NCBI RefSeq assembly: GCF_013450155.1
Contig: NZ_JACCKD010000002.1
Location: 176,531 to 240,530 of the forward strand
Reading direction: 5' to 3'
Length of the DNA stretch: 64,000 bases
From: Haloechinothrix aidingensis
GTDB lineage: Bacteria; Actinomycetota; Actinomycetes; Mycobacteriales; Pseudonocardiaceae
Part shown: piece by piece, positions 39,884 through 52,611 of the stretch
Layout: every line of letters begins with the position of its first letter
Position numbering within the stretch: the stretch's first letter is position 1
Notes under the pieces: generated by a model
What the model was told of the DNA's origin: nothing
Seen by the model: the letters and a program-made list of their open reading frames with translations, nothing else
The model's database searches: none
Translations under genes and position numbers: made by a program

Positions 39884-39937
39884 TCACGTCATGCTGACGC
39901 GCAAGGAAATTACTACGAGCTCAACTAGCTGCTGCAT
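39884..39937 (-). CDS. ilvB leader peptide rich in Leu/Val/Ile codons
   Basis: A 17-codon frame, MQQLVELVVISLRVSMT, with eight Leu/Val/Ile codons, including a Val-Val-Ile run. Codons 12-15 form the 5' arm of a perfect 12-bp stem (39893-39904 with 39850-39861) whose 3' arm touches the terminator. GAGGG in the loop can instead pair with CCCTC of the terminator. This fits classical attenuation by branched-chain aminoacyl-tRNA, known before ilvBN genes in other actinobacteria; here it is inferred from layout. Confidence 0.85.
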   Translation of the reverse strand: MQQLVELVVISLRVSMT

Positions 39938-40065
39938 GGCACGTACGTTAGTCGCAGCCCGGTCAGGGTGTCAACTTGGCGGGACCGACTTCCCAGATAC
40001 TGGGCACGACGGGCGGGCACGGCGATGTGCCCCCGCACCGGGATCCGGGCGGGGCCACCCCGGAC

Positions 40066-40593
40066 ATGACACCCGCGATGGCACGCGAGACCATGACCAC
40101 CGTGACCGACAACGACGACGCGAGCCCAGCGGCGTCCCCAGCAGCGTCCCCAGCGGCGTCGCCGGCGGCATCGTCGGCCGGCTCGGGGACGGCGGCCGCG
40201 CGGCAGCCACGCGCCCTCATCCGTGTGCCCAAGACTGCCGTTCTGGTGCCGCTGCTGGTCATCCTCTGCGTCACCCCGATGGCCCTCGCGCTGCCCGCGC
40301 TGTCGGTGCTCTACGTGGTGCCGATCGGGTTCATCGTGTGGCTGCTCCGCACCGAGACCGTCGTGGACAGCTCGGGGCTGGTCGTGCGGACCGTGTTCCG
40401 GACCCGGTCGCTGGCCTGGGACGACCTCAGCGGTCTGACCCTGACCGGCAAGTCGAAGGTCCGTGCCGTGCTCGGGGACGGTACCGAGGTAGCACTGCCC
40501 GCGGTCCGTACCCGGCACCTTCCTGTGCTGTCCGGCGTCAGCGGTGGCCGCATCGACGACCCGACGGAACGGCGCGAGCCCGGGGAGCACTGA
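40066..40593 (+). CDS. PH-domain membrane protein (Cfp6-like)
   Basis: A protein of about 175 residues. A polar N-terminus with an ASPA repeat is followed by two hydrophobic segments (VLVPLLVILCVTPMALALPA, VLYVVPIGFIVWLL) and a bacterial PH-like domain (DSSGLVVRTVFRTRSLAWDD, KSKVRAVLGDGTEVALPAV). Mycobacterial Cfp6 lies at the same place beside ilvB and has the same C-terminal pattern. Function unknown. The start is uncertain: ATGs at 40066, 40078 and 40093 are in frame. Confidence 0.8.
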   Translation: MTPAMARETMTTVTDNDDASPAASPAASPAASPAASSAGSGTAAARQPRALIRVPKTAVLVPLLVILCVTPMALALPALSVLYVVPIGFIVWLLRTETVVDSSGLVVRTVFRTRSLAWDDLSGLTLTGKSKVRAVLGDGTEVALPAVRTRHLPVLSGVSGGRIDDPTERREPGEH

Positions 40594-40712
40594 GCTACTC
40601 CCGCCACCGGAGGCCGCCCCGTATCCGGGCGATCGCACGAGCTCGCGCACCCGTGGAATACCGGCCGGGGTTCACGTGTTGAGTGGGATCGGTGCCTGCG
40701 GTGACGTGCTGT

Positions 40713-40803
40713 GCGTGCCCCCAGTGCATGCCCCCAGTGCATGCCACCGGCGCACGCCACCTGCGCGTGCCCCCAGCGCATGCCACCTGCGCATGTCCCC
40801 AGT
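40713..40803. repeat. Seven tandem 13-bp repeats upstream of the whiB gene
   Basis: Seven adjacent copies of a 13-bp unit, consensus GCRTGCCMCCWGY, with no spacers. The array ends 137 bp before the whiB start. The 13-bp period is not a multiple of three, which argues against coding. It may be a slippage-prone minisatellite or a cluster of binding sites. Confidence 0.85.
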
Positions 40804-40940
40804 CACCGAACCGGACACGAGCGCGACGCGTCCCGGTCCCGCGTGGTTGCCGGACCGCGAGCGACGCGTCGGCTCACCGTCGTCACCAGGTGGACAGCAC
40901 CCGAGCTATGCACGTGCCTGACGGAAGGAGGCGGCACGAC

Positions 40941-41216
40941 ATGGAACGAGCAACATACGACTGGCGGCAGCGTGCCGCCTGCAGGGACTCCGACCCCGAG
41001 GTGTTCTTCCCGATCACCGAGGACGTGCCGGATTCGGCGCGGGTGGCGCAGGCGAAAGCCATCTGCGCGAGCTGCCCGGTACAGTCCGAGTGTCTGGACT
41101 TCGCACTGGACAACAGGCTGGATCACGGGGTCTTCGGCGGCATGACGGCCGGCGAGCGGCGCCGGATCATGCGCAGGCGTCGGGTCGGTGACGATCACCA
41201 CTCGCCGGCACGCTGA
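40941..41216 (+). CDS. WhiB-family iron-sulfur transcription factor
   Basis: A 91-residue Wbl protein. The four cluster-binding cysteines are C14, C42, C45 and C51 (ACRDSDPEVFFP, ICASCPVQSECLDFAL), followed by the turn GVFGGMTAGERRRIMRRRR and a basic tail. Wbl proteins bind a [4Fe-4S] cluster and contact the sigma factor; they control development, redox response or antibiotic resistance. The second aromatic in the turn is F where W is usual (G[VI]WGG). GGAGG lies 12 bp before the ATG. Which subclass it belongs to is not settled. Confidence 0.93.
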   Translation: MERATYDWRQRAACRDSDPEVFFPITEDVPDSARVAQAKAICASCPVQSECLDFALDNRLDHGVFGGMTAGERRRIMRRRRVGDDHHSPAR

Positions 41217-41293
41217 ACCGTGCCCGCCTGCGCCGGTCGCGACCGGTGCCGTATTACGTGACGTTCACGCCGATACGCTTATCCTCTGCCGTT

Positions 41294-42502
41294 GTGCGCA
41301 CCCTCACCGGCCGTCCCAGCATGCGAGCGCTGCTCACCGCGCTCACCGCGTCGGGCTCGCTGGTGCTGGCGTCCTGCGCCACGTTCGACGACTCGACGAG
41401 CGCGAGTGGCGACTGGCGACCGACGGCCGAGCTCACCCCGGAGCGCGGGCCGCAGCCGGAACTCCCGGAAGTGGGGGGCGAGCAGGAACCGGACGCTCCG
41501 GAACGCACGCAGGAATCCATTCCGCCACCCGACGGGTGCACCGACCACGACCCCGCCGTCATCGCGACCTGTCTCGATCCGATCGGAGCGGTCGCCGCGC
41601 TGCCGCCGCACGGCACGGAGATCGGCGCGCTCGCCGGCGAGCGGGAGTCTGGCACCGTGCACGTTGCCGTCGAGGGCGCCGAACCGCGCGAGTTCGCCTC
41701 CCTCGAGGTCGATGCCACCGGCGACGGCGGGCTGACGGGGCTGGCGCTGTCGCCCACCTACCACGAGGACCGGCTCGTCTACGCCTATATCAGCACCGAG
41801 GAGGACAACCGCGTCGTACGGTTCGCCGAGGACGGCGAGGCGACACCGGTGCTGACGGGCATTCCCAAGGGCGATTCCGGCAACGCGGGCGCACTCGGCC
41901 ACGGTGGCGACGGGACGCTGCTCGTCGCCACAGGCGACGGAGGGGATCCGGACGCGGCAGAGGACCCCGACTCGCTGGCCGGCAAGGTACTTCGTATCGA
42001 CCGGTCGGGGGACGCGGCCGAGGGCAACCCGGAACCGGGCTCGCCGGTCATCGCCGGCGGGCTGCACTCTCCCGGCGGGCTGTGCACCTCGCGGGACGGG
42101 ACCCGCTCGTGGGTGACCGACCGGGGCGGCAGCGTCGACACGCTGTACCGGATCGAACCCGGTGAGGACCTGTCCGCGCCCGCGTGGACATGGCAGGATC
42201 AGCCGGGTGTGGCCGGGTGCGCCGACTGGTCGGACATGCTCATGGTGACCACATCGCACACGGGCACGATCCAGTCCATGCCGATCGACGAGGACGGCGT
42301 CATCACCGGGGAGCCGCAGGTCACTGACACTCAGCAGGACGGCAACGGGATCGGGTACGGCCGGATCGCCGACGTGGACGTGATCAGCGACGACGTCGCC
42401 GTCGCCGGGACCGTCAACAAGGCCGGTAGCGATCCCGTGTCCAGCGACGACCGGGTCGTTCTGCTGCTGCGCCCGGAGGCAGGCTCCGGCGGCGCCGACT
42501 GA
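41294..42502 (+). CDS. LppZ-like lipoprotein with sorbosone/glucose dehydrogenase propeller
   Basis: A 402-residue exported lipoprotein. The signal peptide ends in the lipobox LVLASC (Cys about residue 28). After an acidic, Pro-rich linker comes a six-bladed beta-propeller of the PQQ-type sugar dehydrogenase family: LSPTYHEDRLVYAYISTEED, DGTLLVATGDGGDPDAAEDP, SLAGKVLRIDRSG, GLHSPGGLC. Mycobacterial LppZ sits in the same neighbourhood. Whether it binds PQQ is not known. GTG at 41294 gives a basic n-region; ATG at 41321 is an alternative. Confidence 0.85.
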   Translation: MRTLTGRPSMRALLTALTASGSLVLASCATFDDSTSASGDWRPTAELTPERGPQPELPEVGGEQEPDAPERTQESIPPPDGCTDHDPAVIATCLDPIGAVAALPPHGTEIGALAGERESGTVHVAVEGAEPREFASLEVDATGDGGLTGLALSPTYHEDRLVYAYISTEEDNRVVRFAEDGEATPVLTGIPKGDSGNAGALGHGGDGTLLVATGDGGDPDAAEDPDSLAGKVLRIDRSGDAAEGNPEPGSPVIAGGLHSPGGLCTSRDGTRSWVTDRGGSVDTLYRIEPGEDLSAPAWTWQDQPGVAGCADWSDMLMVTTSHTGTIQSMPIDEDGVITGEPQVTDTQQDGNGIGYGRIADVDVISDDVAVAGTVNKAGSDPVSSDDRVVLLLRPEAGSGGAD

Positions 42503-42521
42503 CCGCGCGGGGACCACCCCG

Positions 42522-42545
42522 GCCCCCGGGCTCTACCCCGGGGGC
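42522..42545. terminator. Hairpin between convergent lppZ-like gene and gatB
   Basis: A perfect 9-bp stem GCCCCCGGG / CCCGGGGGC with a 6-nt loop, 20 bp after the lipoprotein stop and 12 bp before the gatB stop. Confidence 0.7.
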
Positions 42546-42556
42546 TACTCGGCGGG

Positions 42557-44065
42557 CTACTCGGCGCCGCAGCGTTGCAGGATCAGCTCGCGTACCCGCT
42601 TGGCATCGGCCTGGCCCTGGGTCGCCTTCATGACCGCGCCGACGATCGCACCCGCGGCCTGGACCTTGCCGCCCCGGATCTTCTCCACGACATCCGGTTG
42701 CGCGGCAAGCGCCTCGTCGATCGCCGCGGTCAACGCCGAGTCGTCGGAGACCACCTCGAGCCCGCGCGAGGCGATCACCTCGTCCGGGTCACCTTCGCCG
42801 GCGAGCACACCGAGGACGACCTCACGCCCCAGCTTGTTCGTCAAGGTGCCCTCGCCGATCAGGGCGATGACGCGGGCCACCTGGCCAGGGGTGACCGGAA
42901 GGTCGGCGAGGTCGACGCCACGCGAGTTGGCCTGCTCGGTGAGGAACTGCACCCACCAGCTGCGCGCGTCGTCGACCGGCGCCCCCGCGTCCACGGTCGC
43001 GGCGACCACGTCGGCGGCGCCGGTGTTGACCAGGTCCCGCAGCTCCTCGTCGGTCAGCTGCCAGTCCTGCTGGATACGCCGCCTCCGCTCCCAGGGCAAC
43101 TCGGGAAGCGTGCTCCGCAGCTCCTCGATCCAGGCGCTGCTCGGCGCGATCGGCACCAGGTCGGGCTCGGGGAAGTACCGGTAGTCCTCGGATGTCTCCT
43201 TGGGCCTGCCCGCCGATGTCGTGCCGTCGGCTTCCTGGAAGTGCCTGGTCTCCTGCACCACCTGCGCACCACGGGACAGCAGGCTCGCCTGCCGGGTCAT
43301 CTCGTAGCGCACCGCACGCTCCACGCTGCGCAACGAGTTCACGTTCTTGGTCTCGGAGCGGGTACCGAAAACCTCGTCTCCCTTTGGGGACAGCGAGACG
43401 TTCGCGTCGCAGCGCAACGACCCCTGATCCATCCGGACATCCGAGACCCCCATCGCACGCAGCAAGTCCCGCAGCGCCGACACGTAGGCACGCGCCACCT
43501 CGGGGGCACGCCTGCCCGCACCGGTGATCGGTTTGGTCACGATCTCGATCAGCGGCACGCCCGCCCGGTTGTAGTCCAGCAGCGAGTAGTCGGCACCGTG
43601 AATCCGGCCGGTCGCGCCACCCACGTGCAGCGACTTGCCGGTGTCCTCCTCCATGTGCGCGCGCTCGATACCGACCCGGACGGTCTCACCGTCGCCGAGC
43701 TCGACATCGAGGTACCCGTCGAAGGCGATCGGCTCGTCGTACTGTGACGTCTGGAAGTTCTTGGGCATGTCCGGGTAGAAGTAGTTCTTCCGCGCGAACC
43801 GGCACCACCCGGCGATCTCGCAGTTGAGTCCCAGGCCGATCCGGATGGCCGACTCCACCGCACTGCCGTTGACCACAGGCAACGCGCCCGGCAGCCCGAG
43901 ACAGGTGGGGCACACGTGCGTGTTGGGCTCCCCGCCGAATGCGTTCGGGCAGCCGCAGAACATCTTCGTCCGCGTGGACAGCTCGACATGCACCTCGAGG
44001 CCCAGCACCGGGTCGAAACGCTCGAGAACCTCGTCGTAGTCCATCGTCTCCGTCTTCGTCGTCAC
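42557..44065 (-). CDS. gatB: Asp/Glu-tRNA amidotransferase subunit B
   Basis: tRNA-binding and kinase subunit of GatCAB, which turns Glu-tRNA-Gln (and Asp-tRNA-Asn) into the amidated form. The 502 residues show [20 protein letters not shown] and CPTCLGLPG (four zinc Cys), [43 protein letters not shown] and a YqeY-like C-terminal helical domain. It lies 7 bp after gatA. The pfkA gene found here in mycobacteria is absent. Confidence 0.97.
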   Translation of the reverse strand: MTTKTETMDYDEVLERFDPVLGLEVHVELSTRTKMFCGCPNAFGGEPNTHVCPTCLGLPGALPVVNGSAVESAIRIGLGLNCEIAGWCRFARKNYFYPDMPKNFQTSQYDEPIAFDGYLDVELGDGETVRVGIERAHMEEDTGKSLHVGGATGRIHGADYSLLDYNRAGVPLIEIVTKPITGAGRRAPEVARAYVSALRDLLRAMGVSDVRMDQGSLRCDANVSLSPKGDEVFGTRSETKNVNSLRSVERAVRYEMTRQASLLSRGAQVVQETRHFQEADGTTSAGRPKETSEDYRYFPEPDLVPIAPSSAWIEELRSTLPELPWERRRRIQQDWQLTDEELRDLVNTGAADVVAATVDAGAPVDDARSWWVQFLTEQANSRGVDLADLPVTPGQVARVIALIGEGTLTNKLGREVVLGVLAGEGDPDEVIASRGLEVVSDDSALTAAIDEALAAQPDVVEKIRGGKVQAAGAIVGAVMKATQGQADAKRVRELILQRCGAE

Positions 44066-44072
44066 GACTGCC

Positions 44073-45578
44073 TCACAGCTCCGGGATCCGGTCGACCAGC
44101 GCGCCGCCCGCGGCCGCGTCGCGTGCGCGCTCGTATGCCGCGCCCACCTCGTACATCCGGTCGTCGGCGAGCGCAGGTGCCATTATCTGCAGTCCAACGG
44201 GAAGCCCGTCCTCGTCGGACAGTCCGCTCGGCACGCTCATAGCGGCGGTGCCGGCGAGGTTCGTCGGAATCGTGCACAGGTCACCGCGATACATCGACAT
44301 CGGATCGTCCACTCGCTCCCCGACACGGAACGCCGTCGTCGGCGCCGTCGGTGACACCAGCACGTCCACCTGCTCGTACGCGGCGTCGAAGTCCCTCGTG
44401 ACGAGCGAACGAACCTTCTGGGCCGAACCGTAGTACGCGTCGTAGTAACCGGCGGACAGCGCGTACGTTCCGATGATGATGCGCCGCTTCACCTCGGCGC
44501 CGAAGCCTGCCTCCCTGCTCAACGACATCACATCGTCGGCGCCGTTGGTGCCGTCGTCGGCGACACGCAACCCGTAGCGCATCGCGTCGAAGCGGGCGAG
44601 ATTGGACGAGCACTCGCTCGGCGCGATCAGGTAGTACGCCGACAGCGCGTACTCGAAGTTCGGGCAGGAGACCTCGACGACCTCCGCTCCCAGCTCGCGC
44701 AGCGTGTCGACGGCCGAGGCGAACGACCGCAGCACGCCCGGCTGGTAGCCCTCCCCGCCGAGTTCGGTGACCACACCCACGCGAACACCACTCAGGTCCC
44801 CGGAAGAACCCCGGCGAGCGGCCTCGACGACGGAAGGGACCGGAGCGTTCAACGAGGTCGAGTCCATCGGGTCGTGCCCGCCGATCACCTCGTGCAGCAG
44901 CGCGGCGTCGAGAACCGTCCGCGCGCACGGTCCCGCCTGGTCGAGGGAGGAGGAGAACGCCACGAGGCCGTACCGGGAGACCCCGCCGTACGTCGGCTTC
45001 ACCCCGACCGTTCCGGTCAACGCACCCGGCTGGCGGACCGAGCCTCCCGTATCCGTACCGACCGTCACCGGCGCCTGGAACGCGGCGAGCGCGGCGGCCG
45101 AACCGCCGCTCGAGCCACCGGGCACGCGCGCGGTGTCCCAAGGGTTCCTGGTCGGACCGTAGGCCGAGTTCTCCGTGGAGGACCCCATCGCGAACTCGTC
45201 CATGTTGGTCTTGCCGAGCACCACCACATCGGCCTCGCGCAGCTTGCGCGTGACCGTAGCGTCATACGGGGGGACCCACCCCTCCAGCGTGCGTGACCCG
45301 CAGGTCGTCGGGATGCCCTTGGTGGTGAGCACGTCCTTGAGCCCGAGGGGTACCCCGGCTAGCGGGGAGACGGGCGGCCGGCCGGCCGCGATATCCGCGT
45401 CCACCTTCTCCGCGGTCGCCAGCGCGCCCTCGGTGTCGACGTGCAGGAACGCGTTGATCTCCGAGTCGACCTTGGCGATGCGTTCTAGGTGAGAGCGGGT
45501 GACCTCCACCGAGCTGAGCTCACCCGCGTGGATGCCGGCGGCCAGCTCGGCCGCCGTACGCGTGGTCGGGTCCATCAC
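44073..45578 (-). CDS. gatA: Asp/Glu-tRNA amidotransferase subunit A
   Basis: Amidase subunit that releases ammonia from glutamine. The 501 residues contain the catalytic Lys in [17 protein letters not shown] and the amidase signature [20 protein letters not shown] with the Ser-cisSer pair, plus [19 protein letters not shown]. It overlaps gatC by 4 bp. Confidence 0.97.
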   Translation of the reverse strand: MMDPTTRTAAELAAGIHAGELSSVEVTRSHLERIAKVDSEINAFLHVDTEGALATAEKVDADIAAGRPPVSPLAGVPLGLKDVLTTKGIPTTCGSRTLEGWVPPYDATVTRKLREADVVVLGKTNMDEFAMGSSTENSAYGPTRNPWDTARVPGGSSGGSAAALAAFQAPVTVGTDTGGSVRQPGALTGTVGVKPTYGGVSRYGLVAFSSSLDQAGPCARTVLDAALLHEVIGGHDPMDSTSLNAPVPSVVEAARRGSSGDLSGVRVGVVTELGGEGYQPGVLRSFASAVDTLRELGAEVVEVSCPNFEYALSAYYLIAPSECSSNLARFDAMRYGLRVADDGTNGADDVMSLSREAGFGAEVKRRIIIGTYALSAGYYDAYYGSAQKVRSLVTRDFDAAYEQVDVLVSPTAPTTAFRVGERVDDPMSMYRGDLCTIPTNLAGTAAMSVPSGLSDEDGLPVGLQIMAPALADDRMYEVGAAYERARDAAAGGALVDRIPEL

Positions 45579-45874
45579 TGTTCCTCCCCGAGGATTCGCG
45601 GCACACAGAACCGCCCGTCCTCCGCTGCCGGCGCGCCGGAAAGTGCCTCCTGCTGGCTCAGGCCCGGACGGATCTCGTCGGAGCGGAAGACGTTCGTCAG
45701 GTTCGCCGCGTGCGACATCGGCGGGATATCGTCGCCGGCCACCTCGCCGACCTTGGCCACCGAGTCGAGGATCACGTCGAGCTGGCCGACGAAGGTGTCC
45801 AGCTCGGCCTCGCTCACGCCGAGCCTGGCGAGCTTGGCCAGATGGGCGAGCTCGTCACGGGAAATCTGGGACAC
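45575..45874 (-). CDS. gatC: Asp/Glu-tRNA amidotransferase subunit C
   Basis: The 99-residue subunit that stabilises Gat[21 protein letters not shown], then [39 protein letters not shown]. First gene of gatCAB, with a 4-bp stop/start overlap with gatA. Confidence 0.96.
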   Translation of the reverse strand: MSQISRDELAHLAKLARLGVSEAELDTFVGQLDVILDSVAKVGEVAGDDIPPMSHAANLTNVFRSDEIRPGLSQQEALSGAPAAEDGRFCVPRILGEEQ

Positions 45875-46214
45875 GAGGGCAACCCCCGGGGTCTACGTAC
45901 TGTCGGTCGGGTGTCGTGCTCACCGGTCGGTGCGTTCGCCAACCCGGAGCGCCTCGCAGTCTAGTGCCCGGTCATCCGGATACGTCGCGCGCATCGCGAG
46001 CGGGCCGCCCCAGCGCGCGCACGGCGCGCACCGCACACCCCGCGAGGTAACCGCAGGCGAACCGGGGCATGACTCTACGTGACGCGCACCGTCGCGCACA
46101 CGACCGCATTACCGGAGATGGCGGATCCCGGCGGGAGCGCACGTCTGAGACAATGTCCTACCGGTCCATCGCCCCACGGCAATGCTGGGGTAGGCAGAGG
46201 AGAAGAGGTTCGCG
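45875..46214. other. Divergent intergenic region gatC / ACT-domain gene
   Basis: 340 bp with no convincing gene. It should contain the promoters of gatCAB (minus) and of the ACT-domain gene (plus). A small hairpin (CCCCA / TGGGG) lies close to the latter start near 46172-46192. Nothing else stands out. Confidence 0.5.
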
Positions 46215-46865
46215 TTGTCCTTCCTGATCCGGGTACAGATCCCGGATAGCCCTGGAAGCCTGGGATCGGTAGCCTCAGCGCTCGGTATGGTCGGCGCGGA
46301 CATCCTCAGTGTCGACGTGGTCGAACGCTCATCCGGAATCGCCGTCGACGACATGGTCGTGGAGCTGCCTTCCGGCAGCCTTCCCGATGCCCTCATCACG
46401 GCCGCGGAGAGCGTCGACGGCGTCGAGGTCGACGCGGTGCGACCGTACGCGGGCGTGCTCGATACCCACCGGGAGCTGGAGCTGGTCGAGGAGATCGCGG
46501 CCGCGCCCCGGACCGGCCTGGAGATCCTCGCCGAGGGTGTCCCACGGATCGTCCGCTCCGGATGGGCGCTGGTCCTGCGGCAGAACGGGGGTGTCGAGCG
46601 GCTGGCCGCGTCCACAGCGGCCCCCGAGACCCCGCTACAGGGCCTGCCGTGGTTGCCGTTGGAACGGGCCACGATCCTCGACTCCGAGGAGTCGTGGATC
46701 CCCCCGACCTGGCGCGAGCTGGGTACCGAGCTGGCAGCCACCCCGCTCGGCAAACCGGACCGCGCACTCCTGGTCGGCCGGCCCGGCGGTCCCATGTTCC
46801 GTGCCGCCGAGGTCGCCCGCCTCGCACATCTCGCAGGCATCGTGGCTGTGGTACTCGAGGGTTAG
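46215..46865 (+). CDS. ACT-domain protein
   Basis: A 216-residue protein with an N-terminal ACT domain (FLIRVQIPDSPGSLGSVASA, GADILSVDVVERSSGIAVDD), a second region around 85-180 that looks GAF-like or degenerate (RSGWALVLRQNGGVERLAAS), and a C-terminal RAAEVARLAHLAGIVAVVLE. A homologue (Rv3013) lies between gatC and ligA in M. tuberculosis. The ligand is probably an amino acid; function unknown. TTG start with GGAGAAGAGG just upstream. Confidence 0.85.
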   Translation: MSFLIRVQIPDSPGSLGSVASALGMVGADILSVDVVERSSGIAVDDMVVELPSGSLPDALITAAESVDGVEVDAVRPYAGVLDTHRELELVEEIAAAPRTGLEILAEGVPRIVRSGWALVLRQNGGVERLAASTAAPETPLQGLPWLPLERATILDSEESWIPPTWRELGTELAATPLGKPDRALLVGRPGGPMFRAAEVARLAHLAGIVAVVLEG

Positions 46866-46890
46866 CGGCCGGACCGGCGCCCGGGGTGAG

Positions 46891-50286
<3,396 letters not shown>

Positions 50287-50374
50287 CGATGACGGTACGC
50301 GCTCGAGACCGCAACCGGGGCCGGTATGCGCAAGTCGGATCGCCGACCGGACCCGGCACTACCCGCCGCGCCGG

Positions 50375-51412
50375 TCACCACCCCTCGGGTGGCTCGACGA
50401 AGGCCCTACCCAGATCCCTGGTCAGCGAGAGCGCGCGACGCACCCATGACTCGTCGGCGTCGGCGAGCCCCCGCACCGGCGTGGGCACGGCGCGCTCGGC
50501 CAGGACCGAGCGGTTGAAGCCGAGGCGGTCGACCAGCCACAGCGCAGGCTCGGCCAGACCCCGCAGGTCGACCCCCTCGGCGGGGGCGGTCTCCGGCACC
50601 AGACCGAGAAGGAGCACGGTGCCCTCCTCCCACGCCTCGCCGATCTCGTCGAGCACCCGCCCCGGCGCCCCGGCGAGCTGAGTGGCGTCCAGGGCCAGCA
50701 CCCGCGCGCCCGTCCCGCGCAGCACGCCCACCGGTGGCCGCGGCACGCCGCAACGCAGCACGACGGGTGAGCCGGTGGCTCGCTCCAGCTGCTCGACGAC
50801 CGGCGCAAGCACGGCCTTCACCTCCGGCTCCGGCACCGACGGAACGGTCCCGTACCCCGATGGGGTGGAAAGCGACCCCGCCAGTACCTCCGGCAGCAAC
50901 GGCTCGTCCAGCTGCACGACCACGCGCCGGCCGGTACGCTGCGCCAGCTCCGTGACATGCTTGCCCACACCGTCGACCAACGAACCCGTGAAGTCGCGCA
51001 GGGCGCCGTGGTCGGTCAGCACGCGGTGCCCGCGGGCGAGCTCGATACTCGCCGTCAGCGTCCACGGACCGGCCACCTGAGTCTTCAGCAGCCCGCCACG
51101 CGCACCGTCCCGCTCGGCGGCGTGCTCGAGACCGTCCATGTCCCTGTGCACCAGGTCGACGCCGCGCTTGTGGTGACGGCCGGGGCGCGCGGCGACGCGG
51201 TAGCCCGTCGGCGCCACCTCCACGGCGAGATCGGTGAGCAGTGCGGCCGTCCGGCCGATCGGGTCGGCGCCCACACCGCGCTCGGGCAGGTCGGGAACGT
51301 GCGGGAACTCGGGCAGTTCACCGAGCACGAGCTCGGCCGAGGTGATGATATCGGAGCCGGGCATGGGGCCGAGCGCGGTTGCGGCCCCGACCGGCCACGG
51401 GCAGTCCTGCAT
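50375..51412 (-). CDS. MetE C-terminal-like protein
   Basis: A 345-residue barrel protein related to the catalytic half of cobalamin-independent methionine synthase, as Rv3015c at the same place in M. tuberculosis. TALGPMPGSDIITSAELVLG, KTQVAGPWTLTASIELARGH, VVVQLDEPLLPEVLAG and VVLRCGVPRPPVGVLRGTGA are visible. In MetE the last segment carries zinc ligands in an HxC arrangement; here the position reads LRCG. It may therefore not be a methionine synthase. ATG at 51412. Confidence 0.8.
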   Translation of the reverse strand: MQDCPWPVGAATALGPMPGSDIITSAELVLGELPEFPHVPDLPERGVGADPIGRTAALLTDLAVEVAPTGYRVAARPGRHHKRGVDLVHRDMDGLEHAAERDGARGGLLKTQVAGPWTLTASIELARGHRVLTDHGALRDFTGSLVDGVGKHVTELAQRTGRRVVVQLDEPLLPEVLAGSLSTPSGYGTVPSVPEPEVKAVLAPVVEQLERATGSPVVLRCGVPRPPVGVLRGTGARVLALDATQLAGAPGRVLDEIGEAWEEGTVLLLGLVPETAPAEGVDLRGLAEPALWLVDRLGFNRSVLAERAVPTPVRGLADADESWVRRALSLTRDLGRAFVEPPEGW

Positions 51413-51501
51413 ATTCGGCCGCTCCAGCCTGGGTCGTGTCTGGTTGGTCCTGCGCACCGGGATCGTCCGCGGCGCCGAGGGCACGCCACGGACGCCGGGT
51501 A

Positions 51502-52611
51502 CTAAGCCCTGGTGTCGGCGATCTTCCCGCTGCCGAGCACCAGGTCGCCGTGCTGGTCGGGCTGGTAGAGCACCAGCGTCTGACCGGGTGCGACGCCGTG
51601 CAGCTGGGTATCGAGGCGTACCCGGATCCTGCCGGCTGCCGACTCCGCCACTGCCGGTGCCGTCCCCCCGTGCGCGCGCACCTGCACGACGCACTCCGTC
51701 GGCCCGTCCAGCTCCCGCTCGCTCGGCCACACCGCTCCGTCGGCGTCGATCTCGGTGACGCCGAGGCGGTCGGCCGAGCCCACGGTCACGGTCGCCGAGA
51801 CCGGTTCGATGTCCAGAACGTACCGTGGCCTGCCGTCCGGAGCCGGTGCTTCGATACCGAGGCCCTTGCGCTGGCCGACGGTGAACTGGTGCACACCGGA
51901 GTGCTCGCCGAGCACACCACCGGTGCGATCGTCCACGAGCGTTCCGGGGTTCGCGCCGATCCGCGACTCCAGGAACGCCTGCGTGTCCCCGTTGGGAATG
52001 AAGCAGATGTCGTGACTGTCCGGCTTGGCCGCGACGACCAGCCCGCGCCGGTCCGCCTCGGCCCGCACCTCGGACTTGTGCGAGTCGCCGAGGGGGAACA
52101 TCGAGTGCCGCAGCTGATCCGGGGTGAGCGATGCCAGCACGTAGGACTGATCCTTGTCGAGGTCGGCACTGCGCCGCAGTTCCGGGACGCCATCGGCGAA
52201 CGACAGGCGAGCGTAGTGCCCCGTGGACACCGCGTCGAAGCCCAGCGCCATCGCCTTGTCGAGCAGCGCCGCGAACTTGATCTTCTCGTTGCAGGTGACA
52301 CAGGGGTTCGGGGTCCGGCCCGCCGCGTACTCGTCGACGAACGTGTCGATCACGTCCTCGGCGAAACGCTCGGAGAAGTCCCAGACGTAGAACGGGATCC
52401 CCAGCAGGTCGGCCACCCGCCGCGCGTCGCCAGCGTCCTCGACCGTGCAGCAGCCGCGCGCACCGCTGCGCAGTGTGCCCGGCTTGGCGGAAAGGGCGAG
52501 ATGCACCCCCACCACCTCGTGGCCCTGATCGACCGCACGCGCGGCCGCGACAGCGGAGTCGACACCTCCGCTCATCGCGGCGAGCACCGTCCGCCGTCGC
52601 CCTGCCGTCAT
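51502..52611 (-). CDS. mnmA: tRNA-specific 2-thiouridylase MnmA
   Basis: Puts sulfur on U34 of tRNA-Lys, -Glu and -Gln. The 369 residues show the PP-loop [16 protein letters not shown], the first catalytic Cys in [30 protein letters not shown], and the second in [11 protein letters not shown]. It overlaps the upstream cysteine desulfurase gene by 4 bp, so the sulfur donor and acceptor are made together. Confidence 0.97.
   Translation of the reverse strand: MTAGRRRTVLAAMSGGVDSAVAAARAVDQGHEVVGVHLALSAKPGTLRSGARGCCTVEDAGDARRVADLLGIPFYVWDFSERFAEDVIDTFVDEYAAGRTPNPCVTCNEKIKFAALLDKAMALGFDAVSTGHYARLSFADGVPELRRSADLDKDQSYVLASLTPDQLRHSMFPLGDSHKSEVRAEADRRGLVVAAKPDSHDICFIPNGDTQAFLESRIGANPGTLVDDRTGGVLGEHSGVHQFTVGQRKGLGIEAPAPDGRPRYVLDIEPVSATVTVGSADRLGVTEIDADGAVWPSERELDGPTECVVQVRAHGGTAPAVAESAAGRIRVRLDTQLHGVAPGQTLVLYQPDQHGDLVLGSGKIADTRA

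Noticed and set aside
40713-40803. CRISPR array
   Set aside because: Units are 13 bp, adjacent and without spacers; no cas genes in the window.
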